Shown: piece after piece, positions 55,978 to 64,000 of the stretch
Layout: each line of letters opens with the position of its first letter
How positions within the stretch are numbered: position 1 is the first letter of the stretch
Origin: Buttiauxella sp. B2
GTDB taxonomy: Bacteria; Pseudomonadota; Gammaproteobacteria; Enterobacterales; Enterobacteriaceae
Assembly: GCF_006376615.1 (NCBI RefSeq)
Contig: NZ_VEXQ01000014.1
Coordinates: 1-64,000 of the forward strand
DNA: 64,000 nucleotides
Direction of reading: 5' to 3'
Translations under genes and position numbers: made by a program
Notes under the pieces: generated by a model
Told to the model about the DNA's origin: nothing
The model's input: only the letters and a program-made list of their open reading frames with translations
Database searches by the model: none

Positions 55978-57225
55978 ATGAAATCGAAACCGTTTTCAGT
56001 CAGGCCTATTTTCTACGCCAGCGTTCTAAGCGCTGGCGTATTGTTATGTCCATTGCAAAGCCATGCCGACGATCGTTCTCAGTTACAATCTATCCAGCAG
56101 GATATTGCAGCTAAAGAGCGCGCGGTTCGCCAGCAACAGCAACAACGATCTGCATTACTCGCTCAGCTCCAGGCACAAGAGAAAGCTATTGCTGAGGCCA
56201 GCCGCAAGCTGCGCGATACGCAAAATACGCTTGCTAATCTCAACCGCCAAATTGACACCATGAATGCTTCTCTCGCGAAACTGCAAAAACAGCAGGCCTC
56301 GCAGGAACGCAATCTGGCAGCTCAACTAGATGCATCTTTTCGTCAGGGCCAACATACCGGTATTCAGCTGATATTAAGTGGCGAAGAAAGCCAGCGTGGG
56401 CAACGCTTGCAGGCTTACTTCGGCTACCTGAACGCCGCGCGCCAGGAAACAATCGCAGGGCTTAAACAAACTAAAGCGGAAGTTGCGGAACAAAAAGAGA
56501 GCCTGGAATCCAAGCAAACTGAACAACAGACGCTGCTCTACGAACAACAAGCTCAGCAAGCCAAGCTTGAAAGCGCCCGTAACGAACGTAAAAAAACGCT
56601 TTCTACTCTCGAATCTTCTTTGCAGCAAGACCAGCAAAAACTGAGTGAAATGCGACAGAACGAATCTCGTCTGCAAAATCAGATTGCCCGTGCCGCAGCG
56701 GCAGCTAAAGCTCGTGCCGAGAAAGAGGCGCAGGAAGCAGAACAAGTACGTACCCGCCAGAAAGAAGCGACTAGCAAAGGCAGTACTTACAAGCCAACAG
56801 ACAATGAGCGCTCATTGATGTCGCGCACCGGCGGCCTGGGCTCACCTCGCGGACAAGCATTCTGGCCGGTACGTGGTTCGATTCTGCATCGCTATGGCGA
56901 ACAGTTACAAGGTGAGCTACGTTGGAAAGGGATGGTTATCGCCGCAGGTGAAGGCACTGAAGTTAAAGCCATTGCTGATGGACGCGTGATCCTTGCCGAT
57001 TGGCTACAAGGCTACGGCCTGGTAGTCGTTGTCGAACACGGTAAAGGCGATATGAGTTTGTACGGTTACAACCAAAGCGCACTGGTTAATGTAGGTACAC
57101 AAGTTCGCGCAGGCCAGGCTATTGCGTTAGTCGGGAACAGTGGTGGTCAGGGCCGCCCGTCACTTTATTTCGAAATTCGTCGCCAGGGCCAGGCAGTCAA
57201 TCCACAACCGTGGTTGGGAAGATAA
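55978..57225 (+). CDS. envC: Murein hydrolase activator EnvC
   Basis: Periplasmic divisome factor recruited by FtsEX; it activates the amidases AmiA and AmiB. From MKSKPFSVRPIF it has 415 residues (419 in E. coli). An in-frame ATG at 55942 would add 12 residues and the start is uncertain, as neither has a good ribosome binding site. After the signal peptide ending near SHA comes a long coiled coil (about 28-260), then a LytM/M23 domain. That domain lacks the full zinc-ligand set (HRYGEQ in place of HxxxD), as is normal for EnvC, which is an activator and not a hydrolase. Confidence 0.94.
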   Translation: MKSKPFSVRPIFYASVLSAGVLLCPLQSHADDRSQLQSIQQDIAAKERAVRQQQQQRSALLAQLQAQEKAIAEASRKLRDTQNTLANLNRQIDTMNASLAKLQKQQASQERNLAAQLDASFRQGQHTGIQLILSGEESQRGQRLQAYFGYLNAARQETIAGLKQTKAEVAEQKESLESKQTEQQTLLYEQQAQQAKLESARNERKKTLSTLESSLQQDQQKLSEMRQNESRLQNQIARAAAAAKARAEKEAQEAEQVRTRQKEATSKGSTYKPTDNERSLMSRTGGLGSPRGQAFWPVRGSILHRYGEQLQGELRWKGMVIAAGEGTEVKAIADGRVILADWLQGYGLVVVVEHGKGDMSLYGYNQSALVNVGTQVRAGQAIALVGNSGGQGRPSLYFEIRRQGQAVNPQPWLGR

Positions 57226-57228
57226 GTT

Positions 57229-58191
57229 TTGCTTCAATTCCGTCGTGTGTTTTTCTCTGTCGTCAGCACACTCATGCTGACATCCTCTGTTTACGCTGGA
57301 AAACTGGCAATTGTGATAGATGACTTCGGTTATCGCCCCGCGCAAGAAAATCAGGTTATCGCTCTGCCTTCTAACATTTCCGTGGCTGTTTTACCGAATG
57401 CCCCCCATGCGCGTGAAATGGCGACCAAAGCACATAATGCTGGGCACGAAGTGCTTATCCATCTGCCAATGGCGCCACTAAGTAAACAACCATTGGAAAA
57501 AGACACCCTCCGCCCGGATATGAGCAGTGGAGAAATCGAACGCATCATCCGCGAAGCCGTAAACAGTGTTCCTTATGCCGTTGGCCTCAATAACCATATG
57601 GGCAGCGCGATGACTTCCAGTTTGTTTGGTATGCAAAAAGTGATGCAGGCTTTGGGGCAATATAATCTGTATTTTCTCGACAGCATGACGATCGGCAATA
57701 GTCAGTCAATGCGTGCAGCGGCTGGAACCAATGTCAAAGTTATCAAGCGCAAAGTCTTCCTCGACGATACGCAAAACGAAGCCGATATCCGTTTCCAGTT
57801 TAATCGTGCAATTGAGCTGGCTCGCCGTAATGGCTCTGCGATTGCCATTGGCCATCCGCATCCGGCAACGGTACGCGTACTGCAACAGATGGTGTACAAC
57901 TTACCTGCGGATATCACGCTAGTACGCCCGAGTAGTTTACTCAACGAACCCCAGGTTGATACTTCAAGACCGAATAACTCACACCCTGCCGTTCCTGGCA
58001 AACCAATTGAGCAACCGCGCAATCCATTTAAAGGTGTGAGTCTCTGCAAGCCGAAACAACCTTTGCAGCCCGTCTACGCAACGACGTTCTTTACCGTATT
58101 AAGTGAAAGCATTAGCCAGAGCCAGTTGTTGAAATATATGCAGTTGCAATGGCAAGGCTGGGGAAAAGAAAAGTCTACTACTCAGTCCTGA
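57229..58191 (+). CDS. yibQ: Divergent polysaccharide deacetylase family protein YibQ
   Basis: Predicted periplasmic protein of 320 residues (319 in E. coli) of the DUF610/CE-like fold. It starts from a TTG three bases after the envC stop. A signal peptide ends at SSVYA (near 23). Conserved motifs are AIVIDDFGYR (about 28-37), EVLIHLPMAP (about 75-84) and IAIGHPHPATV (about 205-215), which resemble the metal and catalytic sites of polysaccharide deacetylases. No enzyme activity is established. A G/C-rich inverted repeat at about 58197-58236 may end transcription. Confidence 0.9.
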   Translation: MLQFRRVFFSVVSTLMLTSSVYAGKLAIVIDDFGYRPAQENQVIALPSNISVAVLPNAPHAREMATKAHNAGHEVLIHLPMAPLSKQPLEKDTLRPDMSSGEIERIIREAVNSVPYAVGLNNHMGSAMTSSLFGMQKVMQALGQYNLYFLDSMTIGNSQSMRAAAGTNVKVIKRKVFLDDTQNEADIRFQFNRAIELARRNGSAIAIGHPHPATVRVLQQMVYNLPADITLVRPSSLLNEPQVDTSRPNNSHPAVPGKPIEQPRNPFKGVSLCKPKQPLQPVYATTFFTVLSESISQSQLLKYMQLQWQGWGKEKSTTQS

Positions 58192-58427
58192 TGCTGTGAG
58201 CGCGCAGAGGAAGCATTTTCTTTGCGCGTGTGACTCTTTAATCCACCGTTCCAACAACATGCTTTGGCATATTTCAGAAAACTATAAAATCCTATCCCTT
58301 CCCTTTCTCCCGTCATCGCTAAATAAATACCATTAGCACGAGAAGTATTGATGGTATCGTCAATATGTCCTGATCCAAAAATGATAAATTCATCTGCGAC
58401 TTTTATTAATACCCATCCAGAATTCAA
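58182..58427 (-). CDS. Unidentified 81-residue reading frame, possible gene remnant
   Basis: The frame opens with a TTG (58427) right after an in-frame stop and runs to the end of yibQ. The middle (VADEFIIFGSGHIDDTINTS... and GIGFYSFLKYAKACCWNGG) reads like real protein rather than shadow sequence, but I do not recognise a family. There is no ribosome binding site and no ATG. It may be the 3' end of a lost gene that once lay between yibQ and tdh, or chance. Confidence 0.25.
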   Translation of the reverse strand: MNSGWVLIKVADEFIIFGSGHIDDTINTSRANGIYLAMTGEREGIGFYSFLKYAKACCWNGGLKSHTRKENASSARSQHQD

Positions 58428-58655
58428 CGTGCAAAATTATAAGCCAGAACACAAAATGAAAATTTAAGCATTATTGTTTTAACGTCAAAAATCTTATTAC
58501 ATTACCCGCAATAATTACCCATCCAGATTCGAAATTAGAATTTCTACTTTTTGTATAATAAATATCTCTTCTACAAGACTCGCCGAAAGAGTTAGTTATC
58601 ACTCAATACAGCCTTTATAATGCCGCGTTACTAATGCTACAGGGGTCGGTCTACG
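58192..58655. other. AT-rich gap before the glycosyltransferase pair
   Basis: 464-bp gap, clearly richer in A+T than its neighbours from about 58430 onward, which fits foreign DNA. It holds the unidentified minus-strand frame just listed and two -10-like TATAAT sequences (near 58553 and at 58616-58621) reading toward the glycosyltransferases. I see no recognisable operator. Confidence 0.5.
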
Positions 58656-59888
58656 ATGACGCAACAGCGGCATAAAATTCTCTTGCTGGATAACGGTAAA
58701 GAGTGGGGAGGCGGTACCAACAGCATGTTGGAACTGCTCAAACGTATTGACCGACAACGGTTTGATGTCACGTGCTGTTTTTATTACAACTATGCTCGCG
58801 GTGAAGGTGAAACTATTGAGAAGGTGCTGAATAGCATTCAGATCCCTGTCATTTTCATCCCACAACGCAAACAACCAGGCTTGGCAAAAATCAGCAAGGA
58901 AGTGGCTCGCGCATTTTTGTTCTTCAGCAAAGTTGGACGCAAAAAGATAACCGCATTCATTGATACGCAGTGGCGTATCAAACCGAACGCGACGGCTTTA
59001 CGCAAAATATTGCAAAAAGATGGCTACGATATTTTGTATATGAATAACCAGCCGGGCTCCAATTTAGAAGGTTATCTGGCGGCAGAACCGCTCAATGTTG
59101 CAGTGGTGCAACACTGTCGTATTGAGCCAGTAATGAGCCACTCAATTACAAAAGTGGTGAATCGCGTAGGCGACGCAGTGATCGCAGTTTCTCATGGCGT
59201 AGAAAGCGTACTGCTTAACCATGGCGTGAAAAAGTCGCTCTGCACGACCGTTCCTAACGCCATTGATATCCACCAACCATTACCCTCGGGCCAGGCGATA
59301 CGCAAGTCGCTCGGAATTGACGAGAGCATATTCCTGTTTGGTAGTATTGGGTCATTGATTCCAAGAAAATCCTGCCATCATACTCTGGAAGCTTTGCATC
59401 GTTTTCAGCTGCAACATCCCGAAGCGAAATGGAAGTTTGTGCTAGTGGGTGAAGGGAATGATCGCGAAAAATTAAAAAGCCTGTCTGCTGATTATGGATT
59501 TGCTGATCGGGTCATCTTTACGGGCTTTCGTAATAACCCGCTGGATTATCTTGCTGCGTTTGATGCCTTTATTCTTGCGTCTAAAAGTGAAGGTTTGCCG
59601 CGTGTTATCCTCGAATCCATGCTACTCAAAACAGTGGTTATCGGTTCTAATGTGACAGGCACTGCGGAGTTAATCGACTCAGGGCGTACTGGCCTGCTTT
59701 ATCCTTATAGTGACACAGTTACGCTCGCCTCACATCTTCAGCAAGTATGGCAAGATTGTGCTTTACGTGATGCCCTCACGCAGGCTGCTCATCAGCTCGT
59801 GATTGATAATTATGCTATTGAACACTATGTTGCAGGTGTCGAAGCCATTCTTAGCACCGTGAAACCTACCCGGAATGAATATGTTTAA
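58656..59888 (+). CDS. Family 4 glycosyltransferase of unknown specificity
   Basis: Cytoplasmic GT-B fold glycosyltransferase of 410 residues. The N-terminal acceptor domain starts LLLDNGKEWGGGTNSMLELL (glycine-rich loop near 10-20). The C-terminal donor domain has GSIGSLIPRKSCHHTLEAL near 225, LVGEGNDREKLKSL near 262 and the family E-x7-E motif in SEGLPRVILESML near 313-325. A nucleotide-sugar donor is expected. The acceptor cannot be deduced. The position between yibQ and tdh, close to hldD, is where E. coli has waaH, which modifies LPS core. An LPS or cell-surface glycan role is therefore plausible but inferred. It overlaps the next gene by 14 bp. Confidence 0.85.
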   Translation: MTQQRHKILLLDNGKEWGGGTNSMLELLKRIDRQRFDVTCCFYYNYARGEGETIEKVLNSIQIPVIFIPQRKQPGLAKISKEVARAFLFFSKVGRKKITAFIDTQWRIKPNATALRKILQKDGYDILYMNNQPGSNLEGYLAAEPLNVAVVQHCRIEPVMSHSITKVVNRVGDAVIAVSHGVESVLLNHGVKKSLCTTVPNAIDIHQPLPSGQAIRKSLGIDESIFLFGSIGSLIPRKSCHHTLEALHRFQLQHPEAKWKFVLVGEGNDREKLKSLSADYGFADRVIFTGFRNNPLDYLAAFDAFILASKSEGLPRVILESMLLKTVVIGSNVTGTAELIDSGRTGLLYPYSDTVTLASHLQQVWQDCALRDALTQAAHQLVIDNYAIEHYVAGVEAILSTVKPTRNEYV

Positions 59889-60801
59889 ATTTCTGAATGC
59901 AAAATATCGCCATATTACGGCGCGACATAATATCCCTTACCAGGACCCCGCTGCCGGAAGTTCTGCAGTGCCGGTAACGTCGATAGTTATTCCGTGTTCC
60001 GGTGCTGATTACATCGAAGAAGGGTTACTTTCCGCGACATTCGCCGCGCGATTTGCTCCTGATGTTGAAGAGATCGTGATTGTTTCCGATCGCCCTGCAC
60101 AAGAATTTGGTGAATTGCCACCGAAAACCAGAGTTGTAACGCTTGAGCTTCCTCAGCGTGAGGAAGGCTATCGTTATAAGCAAATTTACCTTAGCCGTTT
60201 AATCAAATTAAACGCGCCGTTGCAAGCTCGTACCGAGGGTATTTTGATGATCGATTCTGATCTCAATTTGCTGCAAATGCCGCGCTTTAAAATTGAAGAC
60301 CACCATATTTACTCCAGTTTCCGTCAGGGGAAAATGATTGCCAAACTGGATAAAGCACCGGCTGATAAAGTACCTGCATATTATAAAGATACGGTGCGTC
60401 CATACATTGTCGATCACGTTAACGGGGCATTCCTCGCCGCTTCGCGTAAAACCTGGCGCCGTATTTGCCCATTATGGCTCACGTTATTCCAGGATACCTG
60501 GGAACTGATGGACGACAACCAACCACCAACAGATCAACTGCCGTTGGCTGCACTGCTGGATATGCTTGATATCAGAACGGTGAATTTAGGTGACTGGATG
60601 AACTGGCCGGTATCTAAAAAAATTGGCGGCTCCCCTGCTGTTATTCCAAAGCCAGTTGTTGGCGCGCATGGCGGTTTCCCGCTTTCTGAATGGCAAAAGT
60701 ATCTTGTCTCACCAGATAGTGAGTTACTGTTTAAAGGGCAAGATTACACTCGTAAAGTGCGTTATCTGACAGACGCAGAAAAGCAAACCGCGAGCGAGTA
60801 A
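59875..60801 (+). CDS. Second glycosyltransferase-like protein (GT-A type, DxD motif)
   Basis: 308 residues. VPVTSIVIPCSGADYIEEGLLSATF near 32-56 looks like the nucleotide-sugar binding start of a GT-A fold, and ILMIDSDLNLL near 122-132 carries a DxD metal-binding motif. YIVDHVNGAFLAASRKTWRRI near 175 could be the acceptor-side segment. I do not recognise the exact family. Two ATGs (59875, 59881) lie inside the last codons of the preceding gene, so translation is probably coupled. No membrane segment or signal is visible, so it is probably cytoplasmic. It shares a terminator with the convergent tdh. Confidence 0.75.
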   Translation: MNMFKFLNAKYRHITARHNIPYQDPAAGSSAVPVTSIVIPCSGADYIEEGLLSATFAARFAPDVEEIVIVSDRPAQEFGELPPKTRVVTLELPQREEGYRYKQIYLSRLIKLNAPLQARTEGILMIDSDLNLLQMPRFKIEDHHIYSSFRQGKMIAKLDKAPADKVPAYYKDTVRPYIVDHVNGAFLAASRKTWRRICPLWLTLFQDTWELMDDNQPPTDQLPLAALLDMLDIRTVNLGDWMNWPVSKKIGGSPAVIPKPVVGAHGGFPLSEWQKYLVSPDSELLFKGQDYTRKVRYLTDAEKQTASE

Positions 60802-60810
60802 TGAAATGTG

Positions 60811-60836
60811 AAAAGGCCGGTTTCCCGGCCTTTTTT
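60811..60836. terminator. Bidirectional terminator between the glycosyltransferases and tdh
   Basis: AAGGCCGG-TTTC-CCGGCCTT with AA and TTTT flanks, between converging genes. Confidence 0.9.
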
Positions 60837-60852
60837 GAAAGTCTTTGGAAGA

Positions 60853-61878
60853 TTAATCCCAGCTAAGAATCACTTTGCCAGACTGCCCGGAACGCATGGC
60901 ATCAAAGCCTTTCTGGAAATCATCGATACCAAAACGGTGGGTAATAATCGGTGACAGGTCCAAACCAGACTGAATTAATGCAGCCATTTTGTACCAGGTC
61001 TCGAACATCTCACGCCCGTAAATCCCTTTGATGAATAATCCCTTGAAGATGACTTTCGTCCAGTCGATGGACATATCTGACGGCGGAATTCCCAGCATCG
61101 CAATCCGGCCACCGTGGTTCATGGTATCTAGCATGGTACGAAACGCAGGTGGTGCACCAGACATTTCCAGACCCACATCAAAGCCTTCGGTCATGCCCAA
61201 CTCGCTCATCACGTCAGTCAGATTCTCTTTGCTGACGTTAACCGCACGGGTCACACCCATTTCCCGTGCCAGCTCAAGGCGATACTCGTTCACATCAGTA
61301 ATGACGACGTTACGCGCGCCCACGTGTTTCGCAACAGCCGCAGCCATAATGCCAATCGGGCCTGCACCTGAAACCAGCACATCTTCACCTACCAGATCAA
61401 AAGACAGTGCGGTGTGAACCGCATTACCGAACGGGTCAAAGATAGAAGCCAGATCGTCAGAAATATTGTCAGGAATTTTGAAAGCATTAAAGGCTGGCAG
61501 CACCAGGTATTCAGCAAAACAACCTGGGCGATTCACGCCTACACCGGTGGTGTTACGGCACAGGTGAGTACGGCCTGCACGACAGTTACGGCAGTGGCCA
61601 CAGGTAATATGGCCTTCACCAGATACGCGGTCGCCAATTTTGAAACCTTTTACTTCCTGGCCGATTTCGACAACTTCGCCAACATATTCATGACCAACAA
61701 CCATCGGAACCGGAATTGTCTTCTGTGACCATTCATCCCAGTTATAAATATGCACATCGGTACCGCAAATCGCGGTTTTACGGATTTTAATCAGCAGATC
61801 GTTATGACCCATTTCCGGCTTGGGTGCATCCGTCATCCAGATGCCTTCTTCTGCTTTCAGTTTCGCTAATGCTTTCAT
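60853..61878 (-). CDS. tdh: L-threonine 3-dehydrogenase Tdh
   Basis: Zinc medium-chain dehydrogenase that oxidises threonine to 2-amino-3-ketobutyrate, the substrate of Kbl. It has 341 residues from [12 protein letters not shown], the E. coli length; a 23-codon in-frame extension into kbl was rejected. Catalytic zinc Cys is in [12 protein letters not shown] (about 38) and GHEYVGEV (about 64). The structural zinc cluster [15 protein letters not shown] is near 93-107 and the NAD motif [15 protein letters not shown] near 173. It lies 10 bp after kbl in a kbl-tdh operon. Confidence 0.97.
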   Translation of the reverse strand: MKALAKLKAEEGIWMTDAPKPEMGHNDLLIKIRKTAICGTDVHIYNWDEWSQKTIPVPMVVGHEYVGEVVEIGQEVKGFKIGDRVSGEGHITCGHCRNCRAGRTHLCRNTTGVGVNRPGCFAEYLVLPAFNAFKIPDNISDDLASIFDPFGNAVHTALSFDLVGEDVLVSGAGPIGIMAAAVAKHVGARNVVITDVNEYRLELAREMGVTRAVNVSKENLTDVMSELGMTEGFDVGLEMSGAPPAFRTMLDTMNHGGRIAMLGIPPSDMSIDWTKVIFKGLFIKGIYGREMFETWYKMAALIQSGLDLSPIITHRFGIDDFQKGFDAMRSGQSGKVILSWD

Positions 61879-61888
61879 GACCGCTCCC

Positions 61889-63085
61889 TTAGGCGACAAC
61901 GCCCAACTGTTTACCGATACGCGTAAATGCGCTAACCGCACGTTCAATTTGTTCAGTCGAATGAGCCGCAGACATCTGAGTACGAATGCGCGCCTGACCT
62001 TTTGGTACTACCGGGTAGAAGAACCCAGTGACATAAATTCCTTCTTTTTGCAGTTCACGAGCAAAGTTCTGCGCCACAACCGCTTCACCTAACATCACAG
62101 GAATGATCGCGTGATCGGCACCCGCCAGGGTAAACCCAGCCGCGGTCATTTTTTCACGGAACAGGCTGGCGTTAGCCCACAGGCGATTACGCATTTCCGC
62201 GCCAGTTTCCAGCATCTCCAGAACTTTAATGGATGCAGAAACAATAGCCGGAGCCAAAGAGTTAGAGAAAAGATACGGACGAGAACGCTGGCGCAGCCAC
62301 TCAATGACTTCTTTTCGGCCTGCGGTATAACCACCAGAAGCACCACCAAGTGCTTTACCCAGCGTGCCAGTAATAATGTCTACACGATCCATCACATCGC
62401 AATATTCATGCGTACCACGACCGTTTTCACCAACGAAACCAACTGCGTGAGAATCATCAACCATCACCAGGGCGTCATACTGGTCAGCCAAATCACAAAC
62501 CCCATTCAGATTTGCAATCACACCATCCATAGAGAACACACCGTCGGTGGCGATCATGATGTGACGGGCCCCGGCAGCACGCGCTTCTTTCAGGCGAGCT
62601 TCGAGCTCTTGCATATTATTGTTTGCGTAGCGATAGCGCTGCGCTTTGCACAGACGTACACCATCAATAATAGAAGCGTGGTTCAGTGCATCAGAAATAA
62701 TGGCATCTTCTGGGCCAAGCAGCGTTTCAAACAAACCGCCGTTGGCATCAAAGCAGGAAGAATAAAGAATTGCATCTTCCATCCCAAGGAAACCGGCTAG
62801 TTTGCCTTCCAGTTCTTTGTGGCTGTCTTGTGTTCCGCAAATGAAACGAACAGAAGCCATCCCAAAACCATGAGTATCCATGCCTTGCTTAGCGGCATCG
62901 ATCAGTTGCGGGTGGTTAGCGAGCCCCAGATAGTTATTGGCGCAGAAGTTAATAACATGGCTGCCGTCAGCGACGGTGATATCTGCCTGCTGGGCAGAAG
63001 TGATAATACGTTCTTCTTTAAACAACCCTTCCGCTCGTGCAGTTTCAAGTTGGGATGTTAACTGTTGGTAAAAATCTCCGCGCAT
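61889..63085 (-). CDS. kbl: 2-amino-3-ketobutyrate CoA ligase (glycine C-acetyltransferase) Kbl
   Basis: PLP enzyme that splits 2-amino-3-ketobutyrate with CoA into glycine and acetyl-CoA. It has 398 residues from [13 protein letters not shown], as in E. coli. [13 protein letters not shown] is near 46, [20 protein letters not shown] near 207, and the PLP lysine in [16 protein letters not shown] near 238-253. It is the first gene of kbl-tdh and divergent from hldD across about 215 bp. Confidence 0.97.
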   Translation of the reverse strand: MRGDFYQQLTSQLETARAEGLFKEERIITSAQQADITVADGSHVINFCANNYLGLANHPQLIDAAKQGMDTHGFGMASVRFICGTQDSHKELEGKLAGFLGMEDAILYSSCFDANGGLFETLLGPEDAIISDALNHASIIDGVRLCKAQRYRYANNNMQELEARLKEARAAGARHIMIATDGVFSMDGVIANLNGVCDLADQYDALVMVDDSHAVGFVGENGRGTHEYCDVMDRVDIITGTLGKALGGASGGYTAGRKEVIEWLRQRSRPYLFSNSLAPAIVSASIKVLEMLETGAEMRNRLWANASLFREKMTAAGFTLAGADHAIIPVMLGEAVVAQNFARELQKEGIYVTGFFYPVVPKGQARIRTQMSAAHSTEQIERAVSAFTRIGKQLGVVA

Positions 63086-63302
63086 TACGATTCTCCAGGC
63101 ATGGCTAATTTTGGCACATATTACCCAAACCATAACCTGGAGACGAGATGACGCTTCAATGAAATTGAAATTTGCAGCATAAATCACGAGGTGCTTTCCA
63201 AAATTTGGTTTATAGGAAAGACAATTCCGGTAATGGTATGATAAGAACCATCAACGCGTGAGGTATTGGGCCTCACTGCCTCTAATTTTTAAGGTTTCGC
63301 TC

Positions 63303-64000
63303 ATGATTATTGTCACCGGCGGTGCTGGCCTGATTGGCAGCAACATCATTAAGTCATTGAATGATATAGGTCGCACGGATATTCTCGTCGTAGACAACCT
63401 CAAAGATGGTACCAAATTTGCCAACCTCGTCGATTTGAATATTGCCGATTATATGGATAAAGAAGACTTCTTAATCCAGATTATGGCTGATGAAGAATTC
63501 GGCGACATTGAAGCCATTTTCCATGAAGGTGCTTGTTCATCCACCACTGAGTGGGATGGCAAATACATGATGGACAACAACTATCAGTATTCAAAAGAAG
63601 TCCTGCATTACTGCCTGGAACACGAAATCCCGTTCCTGTATGCCTCTTCTGCCGCGACCTACGGTGGTCGCAACAGCGATTTCATCGAGTCTCGTGAATA
63701 CGAACAGCCACTTAATGTTTATGGCTACTCCAAATTCCTTTTCGACGAATATGTGCGCCAAATCCTGCCTGAAGCAAACTCACAGATTACGGGCTTCCGT
63801 TACTTCAACGTTTATGGACCGCGCGAAGGCCATAAAGGCAGCATGGCAAGCGTTGCGTTCCATCTGAACACTCAGTTGAACAATGGCGAAAACCCAAAAC
63901 TGTTTGAAGGCAGCGATAGCTTTAAACGCGACTTCATCTACGTGGGTGATGTAGCCGCAGTTAACCTGTGGTTCTGGCAAAACGGTGTATCCGGGATTTA
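63303..64000 (+). CDS. hldD: ADP-L-glycero-D-manno-heptose-6-epimerase HldD (partial, 5' end)
   Basis: Epimerase that makes ADP-L-glycero-D-manno-heptose for the LPS inner core. About 232 of roughly 310 residues are present and the gene runs off the right edge. The NADP Rossmann motif [10 protein letters not shown] is at residues 5-14. The catalytic YGYSK (Tyr-x-x-x-Lys) lies near 140-144, and SSAATYGG near 115. The coding sequence is intact to the window end. In enterics it normally leads the waaF-waaC LPS core operon, which would lie just beyond the window. Confidence 0.96.
   Translation, partial: MIIVTGGAGLIGSNIIKSLNDIGRTDILVVDNLKDGTKFANLVDLNIADYMDKEDFLIQIMADEEFGDIEAIFHEGACSSTTEWDGKYMMDNNYQYSKEVLHYCLEHEIPFLYASSAATYGGRNSDFIESREYEQPLNVYGYSKFLFDEYVRQILPEANSQITGFRYFNVYGPREGHKGSMASVAFHLNTQLNNGENPKLFEGSDSFKRDFIYVGDVAAVNLWFWQNGVSGI

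Noticed and set aside
56855-57225. EnvC LytM domain as an active endopeptidase
   Set aside because: The zinc-ligand set of active M23 peptidases is incomplete, as in known EnvC proteins, so it is an activator.
62111-62800. 229-codon open frame antisense to kbl
   Set aside because: It is a shadow frame opposite intact Kbl, with no start signals and no recognisable protein features.

Overview
This window is a stretch of ordinary chromosome from a member of the Enterobacterales, most likely the Enterobacteriaceae sensu stricto. Nearly every protein has the length and motifs of its Escherichia coli counterpart. Three ERIC repeats are present, and several regulatory RNAs of the enteric group can be read (btuB cobalamin riboswitch, OxyS, CpxQ). 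It is not E. coli. BtuB is clearly diverged, a short-form argG sits inside the arginine cluster, yiiX is missing, waaH is replaced by two other glycosyltransferases, and cpxA is followed directly by trmL. I cannot name the genus with confidence.

Layout from left to right. Positions 1-123 hold an rRNA operon P1 promoter firing leftward out of the window. Next come murI-btuB with the B12 riboswitch, trmA, the yijD-fabR fatty acid regulator unit, sthA, and oxyR with the divergent oxyS RNA. Positions 8095-14051 are the arginine block: argH, argG, argB and argC on the minus strand and argE divergent, with two ARG boxes in the argC-argE gap. After ppc and yijO comes a decayed frw/pfl/gldA locus. 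frwD is intact, but pflC and gldA are both cut at their 5' ends and joined head to head at about 19004-19011. Then come katG and the methionine block (metF, metL, metB, and metJ divergent) with two sets of met boxes.

The middle holds rpmE flanked by two ERIC elements, priA, cytR, ftsN, and the hslVU protease with a sigma-32 promoter and a 5' stem-loop. menA, rraA, zapB, the glycerol operon glpF-glpK-glpX, fpr, yiiR, yiiQ, tpiA, cdh, sbp, pfkA and fieF follow. The Cpx envelope stress block comes next: cpxP with the CpxQ RNA at its 3' end, a CpxR box, and cpxRA. At 50405/50495 gene order leaves the E. coli 88-minute region and continues with the 81-minute set: trmL, cysE, gpsA, secB, grxC, yibN, gpmI, envC, yibQ, tdh, kbl and the start of hldD. 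One inversion around the replication origin would relate the two arrangements.

The most accessory part is 58182-60801. It has an AT-rich gap, an unidentified small reading frame, and two translationally coupled glycosyltransferase genes between yibQ and tdh, next to the LPS-core gene hldD. This pair is the best candidate for undescribed function. The pflC-gldA deletion scar and the remodelled OxyS RNA are the other points most worth checking. I saw no tRNA gene, CRISPR array, prophage or intact insertion sequence. The window is otherwise core chromosome.
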